Origin: Pseudomonadota bacterium
GTDB taxonomy: Bacteria > Pseudomonadota > Alphaproteobacteria > Rhizobiales > Hyphomicrobiaceae
DNA: 15,063 nt
Assembly: GCA_023405815.1 (NCBI GenBank)
Contig: JAEXXM010000015.1
Coordinates: forward strand, 1-15,063
Direction: 5' to 3'
This document shows, in pieces, positions 1 to 6,538 of the stretch. The translations under genes were made by a program, and so were the position numbers. The notes beneath the pieces were generated by a model. The model searched no databases. It was given only the letters and a program-made list of their open reading frames with translations, and was not told the DNA's origin. Numbering within the stretch: the stretch's first letter is position 1; each line of letters begins with the position of its first letter.

Positions 1-800
1 ACCTTCTCCGGAGCGGACTCGCCGAACGCGGAGATGATGGCGCCCGCGTGGCCCATCTTGCGGCCCTTGGGTGCCGACAGGCCGGCGATGTAGGCGACGA
101 CCGGCTTCTTCATGTGGTCGCGCGCGAACTGACCGGCCTCGGCCTCCTGCGGACCGCCGATCTCGCCGATCATCAGCACGGCATCGGTCTCCGGGTCATT
201 CTCGAAGTGCTCGAGGATGTCGCGGAACGAGGAGCCGTTGATCGGGTCGCCGCCGATGCCGACCGAGGTCGACACGCCGACGCCGAGCGCCTTCATCTGC
301 GAGGCGGCCTCATAGCCCAGCGTGCCGGAGCGGCCGACGATGCCGACGCGGCCCGGCAGGTAGATGTGCCCCGGCATGATGCCGAGCATCGCCTTGCCAG
401 GCGAGATGGTGCCGGCGCAGTTCGGTCCGGTGAGAACCATGCGGTTCTCTTTCTTGTAGCGCCGCATGTAGCGCTTCACGCGGATCATGTCCTGGGCCGG
501 GATGCCGTCGGTGATGCACACGCAGTACTTGATGCCGGCATCGGCGGCTTCCATGATCGCGTCGGCCGCGAACGGCGGCGGCACGAACACGATCGCGGCT
601 TCCGCGTTCGTCTCCTGCACGGCGCCCTTCATCGTGTTGAACACCGGGCGGCCGAGGTGCGTGGTGCCCCCCTTGCCCGGGGTCACGCCGCCGACGACGT
701 TGGTGCCGTAGTCGATCATCTCCTGGGCGTGGAAGGTGCCGATGCGCCCGGTGAAGCCCTGGATGAGGACCGGGGTATTCTCGTTGATGAAAATAGCCAT
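1..800 (-). CDS. mtkB: Malate thiokinase (malate-CoA ligase) alpha subunit, 3' end cut by window edge
   Basis: This is the CoA-binding alpha subunit of an ADP-forming succinyl-CoA synthetase-type ligase. In the serine cycle the enzyme joins CoA to malate at the cost of ATP, giving malyl-CoA. The 266 visible residues begin MAIFINENTPVLIQGFTGR, the Rossmann-like CoA-binding start of SucD/MtkB proteins. GPNCAGTISPGK lies at about residues 125-136. The phospho-histidine loop GHAGAI is at 250-255, with His251 as the expected phosphorylated residue. MtkB proteins are usually about 295-300 residues, so roughly 30 C-terminal residues lie outside the window. The ATG at 798-800 is preceded by a GGGAG-type ribosome site, and only 19 bp separate it from the mtkA stop, so translation is probably coupled. 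A TCA-cycle sucD is the main alternative; the adjacent mclA and sgaA make the malate-specific enzyme far more likely. Confidence 0.9.
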   Translation of the reverse strand, partial: MAIFINENTPVLIQGFTGRIGTFHAQEMIDYGTNVVGGVTPGKGGTTHLGRPVFNTMKGAVQETNAEAAIVFVPPPFAADAIMEAADAGIKYCVCITDGIPAQDMIRVKRYMRRYKKENRMVLTGPNCAGTISPGKAMLGIMPGHIYLPGRVGIVGRSGTLGYEAASQMKALGVGVSTSVGIGGDPINGSSFRDILEHFENDPETDAVLMIGEIGGPQEAEAGQFARDHMKKPVVAYIAGLSAPKGRKMGHAGAIISAFGESAPEK

Positions 801-819
801 GTGAGCGATCTCCCTACCC

Positions 820-1989
820 TTAAGCGGCGCTCTTTGCGGCCGCGACGGCCTTTTGGGCCGCTTCAGCCAGCGTTTCCGCAGAAATCACGGTCAGTCCGCT
901 CTCATCGATGATGCGGCGCCCTTCTTCGACGTTGGTGCCTGCGAGACGGACGACGACCGGCATCTTGATGTTGAGGTCGTTGACGGCATCGACGACGCCC
1001 TTGGCGACCCAATCGCACCGGTTGATGCCGGCGAAGACGTTGAGCAGCAGCGCCTTCACCTTCTTGTCCTTCAGCACCGCCTTGAACGACTTGGCGACGC
1101 GCTCGGGCGAGGCACCGCCGCCGATGTCGAGGAAGTTGGCGGGCTCGCCGCCGGCGAGCTTGATCATGTCGAGCGTCGCCATCGCGAGGCCAGCGCCGTT
1201 GACGACGCAGCCGATGTCGCCATCGAGGCCGACGTAGGCGAGGCCGCGGTCGGACGCGTACGTCTCGCGCGGGTCTTCCTGGCTCTTGTCACGCAGCTCG
1301 GCGATGTGCGGGCGGCGGAACAGGGCGTTGTCGTCGAAGCTCATCTTGGCGTCGAGCGCGACGAGGTTCTTGTCCTTGGTGATGACCAGAGGATTGATCT
1401 CGACCATCGTGGCATCGAGATCGCGGAAGGCGCGGTAGCAGGCGAGGATCGTCGGGACCAGCTTGTTGATCACCTCAGGGTCGACGCCGAGGCCGTAGGC
1501 GACTTCACGCGCCTGGAACTGCTGCATGCCCACAGCCGGGTCGACGACGACTCGAATGATCGTGTCGGGCTGCTTCGCCGAGATCTCTTCGATCTCCATG
1601 CCGCCGGCGGCCGATGCGACCACCATGATGCGCTCGGAAGCGCGGTCCATCACCAGCGCGAAGTAGATCTCCTTGGCGATGTCGGTCGCTTCCTCGATGT
1701 AGAGGCGCGAAACGAGCTTGCCGGAGGGACCCGTCTGGTTCGTGACGAGCTTCTTGCCCAGCATGGCCTCGGCGGCCTGCTCGATCTCGCGATCGTTCGA
1801 GCACACCTTGATGCCGCCGGCCTTGCCGCGGGCGCCGGAGTGGATCTGGGCCTTGACGACCCACTTGCTGCCTCCGATCTCGGTGGCACGATAAGTGGCC
1901 TGCTCGGGGCTGTAGGCGATGCCGCCGCGGGCGATCGGCACGCCGAACTTCGAAAGAAGCTCCTTGGCCTGATACTCGTGGATATCCAT
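820..1989 (-). CDS. mtkA: Malate thiokinase (malate-CoA ligase) beta subunit
   Basis: This 389-residue protein is the ATP-grasp beta subunit that pairs with MtkB to make malyl-CoA from malate, CoA and ATP in the cytoplasm. It opens MDIHEYQAKELLSKFGVPI, the standard SucC/MtkA start. The ATP-grasp domain contains KAQIHSGARGKAGGIK (46-61) and MVEINPLVI (195-203), the latter holding Mg-ATP ligands. The C-terminal ligase domain has FLDIGGGAS (286-294) and NVFAGINRCDWVAKG (317-331). Full length matches the family (about 388-390). The ATG at 1987-1989 has an AGGGA-type ribosome site upstream; mclA ends 28 bp before it and mtkB starts 19 bp after it, so the genes look co-transcribed. Motifs alone do not separate it from succinyl-CoA synthetase SucC; the malate assignment rests on the neighbouring mclA and sgaA. 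Confidence 0.92.
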   Translation of the reverse strand: MDIHEYQAKELLSKFGVPIARGGIAYSPEQATYRATEIGGSKWVVKAQIHSGARGKAGGIKVCSNDREIEQAAEAMLGKKLVTNQTGPSGKLVSRLYIEEATDIAKEIYFALVMDRASERIMVVASAAGGMEIEEISAKQPDTIIRVVVDPAVGMQQFQAREVAYGLGVDPEVINKLVPTILACYRAFRDLDATMVEINPLVITKDKNLVALDAKMSFDDNALFRRPHIAELRDKSQEDPRETYASDRGLAYVGLDGDIGCVVNGAGLAMATLDMIKLAGGEPANFLDIGGGASPERVAKSFKAVLKDKKVKALLLNVFAGINRCDWVAKGVVDAVNDLNIKMPVVVRLAGTNVEEGRRIIDESGLTVISAETLAEAAQKAVAAAKSAA

Positions 1990-2017
1990 GGTTGTTTTTC
2001 CCTAGGTGTCCGGTTTC

Positions 2018-2977
2018 TTAGGCGGCTTTGCTGCGGGCGGCGGACGCCTTGATGGCGGCGGCGGTCGCGATGAGGTTCTTCGCCATCTTCTCGGAGGCGG
2101 CGTCGATCATCTTGCCGTCGAGCGAAGCAGCGCCCTTGCCCTGCGCCTCGGCTTCCTTGAGCGCGGCGAGGATGCGCTCGGCACGCTCGACTTCCTTCGC
2201 CGTCGGCGAGAACACGTCGTTGGCGAGCTCGATCTGCGAGGGATGGATGGCCCACTTGCCCTCGATGCCGAGAGCGGCGGCGCGCTTGGCGCCCGCGGTG
2301 TAGCCGGCGGGGTCGGAGAAGTCGCCGAACGGACCGTCGATGGGACGCAGGCCGAATGCACGGCAGGCAACCGTCATGCGCGACAGGGCGAAGTGCCACT
2401 GGTCGCCCGGGTAGTCGGGGTTGAGACCGCCGATGACCACGGTGCGCGCCTTGTTGAAGGCGGCGTAGTCGGCGACGCCGAAGTGCATGGCTTCGAGACG
2501 GCTGTTGGCGGACGCGATCGATTCGACATTGGCCATGCCGAGCGGCGTCTCGATGAGCGCTTCCATGCCGATCTTGTTCGGCAGCCCCTTTGCCACCTCG
2601 ATCTGGCTGACGAAGCTTTCGATGGCATAGACGTCGGCATATGTGCCGACCTTGGGAATGAGAATGGTGTCGAGCTTGGCGCCCGCCTGTTCGACGATGT
2701 CGACGACGTCGCGGCAGCAGTAATGCGTGTCGAGGCCGTTGATGCGCACCGACACCGTCTTGCCGGCGCCGCGCCAGTCGAGATCGTTCAGCGCCTGGAT
2801 GATGTTCTTGCGCGCCTGCTCCTTATCTGGCGGCGCGACGGCGTCCTCGCAGTCGAGGAACACGTAGTCGGCGGCGCTCGCGAGCGCCTTCTCGATCATC
2901 GTCGGGTTCGAGCCGGGGACGGCAAGCTCCGAGCGCTGCAGGCGGGACTTGCGGAGGGGATAAAGCGTGTAGCTCAT
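2018..2977 (-). CDS. mclA: L-malyl-CoA lyase (HpcH/HpaI, CitE-like family)
   Basis: This 319-residue Mg-dependent lyase splits (S)-malyl-CoA to acetyl-CoA and glyoxylate, the step after malate thiokinase in the serine cycle. The TIM-barrel shows the family motifs in order: LAVPGSNPTMIEKA (18-31), FLDCEDAVAP (40-49), VSVRINGLDTHYCCRD (75-90) with Arg78 as expected CoA/substrate contact, MEALIETPLG (138-147) with metal ligand Glu143, and MHFGVADYAAF (164-174) with metal ligand Asp170. RPIDGPFGDFSD (211-222) and KWAIHPSQIE (241-250) are typical of Mcl rather than of citrate lyase CitE. Length is close to the Methylorubrum enzyme (about 324). The ATG at 2975-2977 follows an AGAGGA motif about 12 nt away. 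It sits 28 bp upstream of mtkA and 124 bp downstream of sgaA; that gap holds two palindromes. Confidence 0.94.
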   Translation of the reverse strand: MSYTLYPLRKSRLQRSELAVPGSNPTMIEKALASAADYVFLDCEDAVAPPDKEQARKNIIQALNDLDWRGAGKTVSVRINGLDTHYCCRDVVDIVEQAGAKLDTILIPKVGTYADVYAIESFVSQIEVAKGLPNKIGMEALIETPLGMANVESIASANSRLEAMHFGVADYAAFNKARTVVIGGLNPDYPGDQWHFALSRMTVACRAFGLRPIDGPFGDFSDPAGYTAGAKRAAALGIEGKWAIHPSQIELANDVFSPTAKEVERAERILAALKEAEAQGKGAASLDGKMIDAASEKMAKNLIATAAAIKASAARSKAA

Positions 2978-3019
2978 CTTGGGGCGTTCCTCTTGAACGG
3001 CTTTTGTTTGGGGTCACTT

Positions 3020-3049
3020 CGGCCCGGTGCCGTCGACGGCATCGGGCCG
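3020..3049. repeat. Near-perfect 30-bp palindrome in the sgaA-mclA gap
   Basis: The arms read CGGCCCGGTGCCGTC and GACGGCATCGGGCCG, centred on GTCGAC between 3034 and 3035, with one non-Watson-Crick position per arm pair. It lies between the sgaA stop and the mclA start. No T-run follows it in the direction of the genes, so it is not a classical intrinsic terminator. It may be an RNA stem in the sgaA-mclA transcript or a binding site for a dimeric protein. Confidence 0.6.
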
Positions 3050-3070
3050 CATTCGCATTGCCGAGAACGA

Positions 3071-3092
3071 AGCGGCGCCGTAAGGCGCCGCT
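3071..3092 (-). terminator. Strong stem-loop just after sgaA; partial terminator or mRNA-stabilising hairpin
   Basis: A perfect 9-bp inverted repeat, AGCGGCGCC and GGCGCCGCT, encloses a 4-nt loop and starts 9 nt after the sgaA stop codon. In the minus-strand transcript a G-U pair could extend the stem. The sequence after it (TCGTTCTCGG) is not a convincing U-tract. It could reduce read-through from sgaA into mclA or protect the 3' end of a processed sgaA message. The structure is seen; the role is inferred. Confidence 0.4.
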
Positions 3093-3101
3093 CCCTTTCG
3101 A

Positions 3102-4310
3102 CTAGCTGGCGAGCTTCAGCTCAGGGCGGCTCGTCGCCGAAGCCTTGCTGGTCTCGCGGAAGTACTCTGCAGCGGCGCCCGTGCCGGAGCCGGGGACGAT
3201 GTTCACGCCGCAGTCGCGCAGCGTCATCTCTACCGCGAACAGCACGCCGCCGACCATCACCTCATCGAGCGCACCGAGGTGGCCGATGCGGAACACCTTG
3301 CCGGCAACCTTGTTGAGGCCGACTCCGAGCGAGGTGTTGTAGCGATAGTAGGCCGTCTTCACGACCTGGGCGCTGTCGACGCCTTCCGGAACGAGGATGG
3401 CGCTGACGGTGTCGGAGTGCCACTTCGGCTCCTTGGCGCAGAGCTTGAGGCCCCAGCCGGCGACGGCTTTGCGCACGCCCTCGGCAAGACGGTTATGACG
3501 CGCGAAGACGTTTTCGAGGCCCTCTGCGAACAGAAGGTCGAGCGAGGCGCGCAGACCGCGCAGGTGCGGCGTGGCCGGCGTGTACGGGAAATAGCCGAGG
3601 TCGTTGTTCTTGATCATGTCCTCGAAGGACAGGAAGCAGCGCGGCATCTTCGCCGACTTGTTGGCTTCCAGCGCCTTGTTGGAGACGGCGAGGATGCCGA
3701 GGCCGGTCGGCAGCATGAAGCCTTTCTGCGAGCCGGAGACGCAGCAGTCGACGCCCCACTCTTCCATGCGCATGTCGATCGAGGCGACCGAGGAGACGCC
3801 GTCGACGAACAGGAGCGCGGGGTGCTTGGCATCGTTGAGAGCCTTGCGCACGCCGGCGACGTCGCTGGTGACGCCCGTCGCGGTCTCGTTCTGCGTCACG
3901 AAGACGGCCTTGATCTCGTGGTTCTTATCGGCGGCGAGGATCTCGGCATACTTCTCGACCGGCACGCCCGTGCCCCACTCCTCGTCGAGAACCTGCACGT
4001 TGAGGCCGAGGCGCTGCGCCATGTCGACCCACAGCAGCGAGAACTGGCCGAAGCGGCTCATCAGCACCTTGTCGCCGGTGTTCAGCGTGTTGGTGATCGC
4101 CGACTCCCAGGCGCCCGTGCCCGATGCCGGATAGATGAAGACGCGGCCGTTGGTGAGCTTGAACGCCTTCTTGAGGTCCTCGAACAGCGGCAGCGTGAAC
4201 TTCGGGAATTCCGGCGAGCGCATGTCCTCCTGGCGGATGTCCATTGCCCGGCGCACGGCCTCAGGGACATTCGTCGGACCAGGAATAAAGAGATGCGGCG
4301 TAATAAGCAT
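3102..4310 (-). CDS. sgaA: Serine-glyoxylate aminotransferase
   Basis: This class V PLP-dependent aminotransferase moves the amino group of serine to glyoxylate, giving hydroxypyruvate and glycine, and so closes the serine cycle. The 402-residue protein begins MLITPHLFIPGPTNVPEAVR, the N-terminus of this family. PASGTGAWESA (61-71) binds the PLP phosphate, Asp170 in FVDGVSSVASID (168-179) should contact the pyridine nitrogen, and Lys196 in SGSQKGFMLPTG (192-203) is the Schiff-base lysine. RIGHLG (341-346) carries the substrate-carboxylate arginine. The frame stays open upstream to 4631, but the ATG at 4308-4310 has a strong GGAGG ribosome site 9 nt upstream and gives the length of the Methylorubrum and Hyphomicrobium enzymes (about 402-405). 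It is the first gene of the sgaA-mclA-mtkA-mtkB block and has a 379-bp upstream gap. Confidence 0.95.
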   Translation of the reverse strand: MLITPHLFIPGPTNVPEAVRRAMDIRQEDMRSPEFPKFTLPLFEDLKKAFKLTNGRVFIYPASGTGAWESAITNTLNTGDKVLMSRFGQFSLLWVDMAQRLGLNVQVLDEEWGTGVPVEKYAEILAADKNHEIKAVFVTQNETATGVTSDVAGVRKALNDAKHPALLFVDGVSSVASIDMRMEEWGVDCCVSGSQKGFMLPTGLGILAVSNKALEANKSAKMPRCFLSFEDMIKNNDLGYFPYTPATPHLRGLRASLDLLFAEGLENVFARHNRLAEGVRKAVAGWGLKLCAKEPKWHSDTVSAILVPEGVDSAQVVKTAYYRYNTSLGVGLNKVAGKVFRIGHLGALDEVMVGGVLFAVEMTLRDCGVNIVPGSGTGAAAEYFRETSKASATSRPELKLAS

Positions 4311-4426
4311 GATGTGTTTCCTCCGAATTGCCGTCTGAGCTGGCGTGGTCTGAATTGCGCTTATGCGCGGGCCCCGTCCTCGCGCCCGAGGAAGGTTCCG
4401 TTTCTGTTGCTTGCGGCTGGGCCGGG

Positions 4427-4448
4427 AGCATCTATTTACGTTGATGCT
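4427..4448. promoter_or_regulatory. Inverted repeat AGCATC-N10-GATGCT, candidate operator upstream of sgaA
   Basis: Two 6-bp perfect half-sites, AGCATC (4427-4432) and GATGCT (4443-4448), are separated by an AT-rich 10-bp spacer about 120-140 bp before the sgaA start. Size and symmetry suit a dimeric regulator such as a LysR-type protein, although the T-to-A spacing is not exactly the T-N11-A rule. The link to a QscR-like activator is inference only. Confidence 0.3.
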
Positions 4449-4484
4449 TACGCAACACCCGTTCGGGCAGCCGTTGTACGCGAA

Positions 4485-4528
4485 TGGGTAGTGGTCCGGC
4501 TGTGCGTTTGGGTAGTTGGTCCTACCCA
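4485..4528. repeat. TGGGTAG repeat cluster (two direct, one inverted copy)
   Basis: TGGGTAG occurs at 4485-4491 and 4509-4515, 24 bp apart, and the inverse CTACCCA at 4522-4528. The last two form a perfect 7-bp inverted repeat around a 6-nt spacer. The direct copies extend to TGGGTAGTGGTCC and TGGGTAGTTGGTCC. The cluster sits 175-218 bp before sgaA and 160-205 bp after the regulator gene, so it could be an operator for the sgaA block. An RNA hairpin on either strand is the alternative. Confidence 0.4.
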
Positions 4529-4689
4529 CTCTCGCCGCCCGCGATTGCCAGTCGATTTCCGCTGGTGACCGCGCACGCTCCACCGCGCCGCTAACCCGCG
4601 AAAACATTAGCCGCTCTCGACGCTGAAGCAACGTGCAAAAGCGCGCGCATCGATTGTGCAGCGCGTCATTCGCGCGAGCACATCGGCGC

Positions 4690-5340
4690 TCAGCGCTGAT
4701 CCATCGTCGTCTGCATGTAGAGCGCGACAGCCATCGCGCGATTGGAGACGCCGAGCTTATCGTAGAGGTTCTTGAGGTGATACTTCACCGTGTTGCGCGA
4801 GATGCCGATGCGCGATGCGATCTGCAGGTTAGTCCAGCCGTTGGCGAGCGCGGTAAGCAGCTCGCGCTCGCGCGACGTGAGCTCGGCGAACGGATCTGTC
4901 GTCAGCGCCTGCAGATCGATGTAGGGCATCGACATGCGTCCGCGTGCGACGGCCGCAATGCTCTCCACCAGTACAGCCGGTTCGTCGCTCTTGGAGATGA
5001 ATCCCCACGCGCCGAGACGGATGGCCTGGCGCAGCACTTCCTTGCCGGGTTCTCCGGTATAGACGACGACGCGCGTTGGCAGGTGTCGCCGCTTGAGCGC
5101 CGCGAGGATGTCGGCGCCGGTCATGTCGGGGAACGTCCAGCCGATGATGCCGATGTCGGTCGCCTGCTGCTCGATGGCGGCGATGAACTCCGTCCCCGAC
5201 GCGACCGCATCCAGCACTTCGAAGCGCCCGTCGCGGTTGATGAAGTCGCGCAGGCCCGAGCGCACGACCGGGCTCTTGTCCGCGATCATGACCTTCGGAC
5301 GGGGGGCGCCCTGCGTAGCTGGGAGCAATGATTCTGCCAT
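4690..5340 (-). CDS. LuxR/NarL-family response regulator with degenerate receiver domain
   Basis: The 216-residue protein has an N-terminal receiver (about 15-135) and a C-terminal LuxR helix-turn-helix (about 151-209: LTSRERELL, then GISRNTVKYHLKNLYDKLGV). In the receiver, Asp21 of IADKSP, Thr95 of VVYTG and Lys117 of FISKSD keep the usual active-site positions. The phosphoacceptor position in IIGWTFPDMTG is Gly67, not Asp, and the second acid-pocket residue is Lys22. The protein is therefore unlikely to be switched by normal Asp phosphorylation. The frame is open to a TTG at 5379, but the ATG at 5338-5340 is preferred because it begins a normal-length lead into the receiver; ribosome sites are weak for both. 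It lies 379 bp upstream of sgaA on the same strand and 68 bp downstream of the CDF gene. Control of either neighbour is possible but unproven. Confidence 0.85.
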   Translation of the reverse strand: MAESLLPATQGAPRPKVMIADKSPVVRSGLRDFINRDGRFEVLDAVASGTEFIAAIEQQATDIGIIGWTFPDMTGADILAALKRRHLPTRVVVYTGEPGKEVLRQAIRLGAWGFISKSDEPAVLVESIAAVARGRMSMPYIDLQALTTDPFAELTSRERELLTALANGWTNLQIASRIGISRNTVKYHLKNLYDKLGVSNRAMAVALYMQTTMDQR

Positions 5341-5408
5341 TCCGCCATTGGTAGCAGCGAACCTGAAGGATTCAGTCAAGAGCCGGCGCCGCTTCTAGCG
5401 CCTTGCTT

Positions 5409-6389
5409 CTACACCTTGCGGCAGCCCCTGGCCGGGTCGTCGGCGCACTCCTGGTGCTCGATCTCTACCGTGGCGTGGACCACGCCGAACGCCTGCTTCA
5501 GGCGGGCCTTAATGGCAGCAGCAACTCGTTCCGGCGGTACGCTATCGCATGTCAGGGCATGCAGCGTCATGACCCGCCGGTTCTCGCTGAGCGACCAGGC
5601 ATGGACATGATGGATGCTCTGCACATCGGGCACCGTCGCCTCGAGGTCTTTCTGGACTTCGCGAACGTCGAGATCCCCCGGAGCGCCTTCCAGCAGGATG
5701 TGCCCGGCGTCCTTCGTGATGAACCAGGCGCTGCGCAGGATCAGCAGCGTTATGACCATCGAGAGGATTGGGTCGATCGGCGTCCAGCCGGTCTGCAGGA
5801 TGACGATGGCTGCGCCGATGGCGGCCACCGATCCGAGCAGGTCGCTCATGACGTGCAGCAGCGCCGCCCGGACGTTGAGGTTCGCTTCCTCGCCATGGCG
5901 CAGGATGAGCAGCGTCGCGACATTAACCAGAAGGCCGACGATGGCGATGATGAGCATCGTTCCGCCCAGCACCTCGACCGGGGCGTACAGCCGCTCGAAG
6001 GCTTCGTAGCAGATCATCGCCGAGATGAAGAAGAGCGCTAGTCCGTTGGCGAACGCGGCGAGCACCTCGAAGCGGTCGAAGCCGTAAGTCCGACGCCAGT
6101 CGGCTGGCCGGCGTGCGAACCGCACGGCGAGCCAGGCGAGGATCAAGGCGGCAGCGTCCGTCAGCATATGGCCCGCATCTGCCAGCAGGGCGAGGGAGCC
6201 AGAGAGGATGCCGCCGACGGTTTCCGCCAGCAGCGTAACCGTGGTCAGTGCGGCGGCCAGCAGCAGCCGGCGCTCGTTCGTCGCGCCGCCGTCGACCTTG
6301 CCTTGCGCATGGCTGTGGCCGTGCCCGTCGTGCTTTCCGCCGGTCGGTCCGTGGCTGTGACCGTGCCCGTGGCTGTGGTGATGTTCCAT
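5409..6389 (-). CDS. CDF-family divalent metal cation efflux transporter
   Basis: This 326-residue inner-membrane protein exports divalent metal (Zn, Co or Cd type) in exchange for protons. The N-terminus is extremely His-rich (HHHSHGHGHSHG, then HDGHGHSH, within residues 3-27), typical of CzcD/DmeF/ZitB-like members. Six membrane segments follow from about 42 to 225. The two metal-site motifs are HMLTD (His74, Asp78) in TM2 and HVMSD (His179, Asp183) in TM5, the HD-HD arrangement of zinc-type transporters. A cytoplasmic C-terminal domain (about 235-315) contains IHHVHAWSL (259-267). The ATG at 6387-6389 follows an AAGGAG ribosome site 7 nt away. It is the first gene of the minus-strand run and is divergent from the EamA gene. 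The exact metal cannot be decided from sequence. Confidence 0.92.
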   Translation of the reverse strand: MEHHHSHGHGHSHGPTGGKHDGHGHSHAQGKVDGGATNERRLLLAAALTTVTLLAETVGGILSGSLALLADAGHMLTDAAALILAWLAVRFARRPADWRRTYGFDRFEVLAAFANGLALFFISAMICYEAFERLYAPVEVLGGTMLIIAIVGLLVNVATLLILRHGEEANLNVRAALLHVMSDLLGSVAAIGAAIVILQTGWTPIDPILSMVITLLILRSAWFITKDAGHILLEGAPGDLDVREVQKDLEATVPDVQSIHHVHAWSLSENRRVMTLHALTCDSVPPERVAAAIKARLKQAFGVVHATVEIEHQECADDPARGCRKV

Positions 6390-6409
6390 GCGTCGGCTCC
6401 TTGCGCATC

Positions 6410-6415
6410 ACTATA
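6410..6415 (-). promoter_or_regulatory. Possible -10 element (TATAGT) for the CDF transporter gene
   Basis: On the minus strand TATAGT lies about 20 bp before the CDF start codon, just upstream of its AAGGAG ribosome site (6397-6402). No well-spaced -35 is evident; TTGCCT lies 14 bp upstream, which is short. A start here would give a very short leader. Confidence 0.25.
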
Positions 6416-6438
6416 GCATCGCCACCGCGAGGCAATTT

Positions 6439-6469
6439 GTCAGGCAGTAACTGTGGTGTGCGTCAGGCA
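6439..6469. repeat. Direct repeat GTCAGGCA in the divergent promoter region
   Basis: GTCAGGCA occurs perfectly at 6439-6446 and 6462-6469, a 23-bp period, in the 149-bp gap between the divergent CDF and EamA genes. Two turns of helix between copies would suit tandem binding of a regulator, but an 8-bp repeat can occur by chance in a gap of this size. Confidence 0.3.
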
Positions 6470-6538
6470 AAGAGGGCTTCTACCCGGGTCCACGGCCCCA
6501 CCTAAGCGCCGCGCCCCGAACCTTCGAGGCGAACCCGT

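Larger units (their letters stand above)
4311..4689 (-). promoter_or_regulatory. 379-bp upstream region of the sgaA block
   Basis: No convincing gene was found in this gap between the LuxR-type regulator and sgaA. It is the likely place for the promoter of the serine-cycle block. It holds a GGAGG ribosome site for sgaA (about 4320-4324), an AGCATC-N10-GATGCT inverted repeat, a CCCGTTCGGG palindrome (4458-4467) and a TGGGTAG repeat cluster. I could not place a confident -35/-10 pair on the minus strand. In Methylorubrum the serine-cycle genes are controlled by the LysR-type activator QscR, so a site for such a regulator would be expected here; this is inference. Confidence 0.5.

Noticed and set aside
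853..2052. A 399-codon plus-strand open frame opposite mtkA
   Set aside because: It is a shadow frame of mtkA with no ribosome site or domain.
2006..4568. Two long plus-strand open frames (2006-3316 and 3279-4568) opposite mclA and sgaA
   Set aside because: They are antisense to genes with full family motifs, are rich in Arg, Ala, Asp and Val as expected for mirror frames in high-GC DNA, and show no recognisable domain.
4311..4631. N-terminal extension of sgaA by 107 residues
   Set aside because: The extension has no family similarity and an Arg/Pro/Cys-rich composition; the ATG at 4310 has a strong ribosome site and gives the family's usual length.
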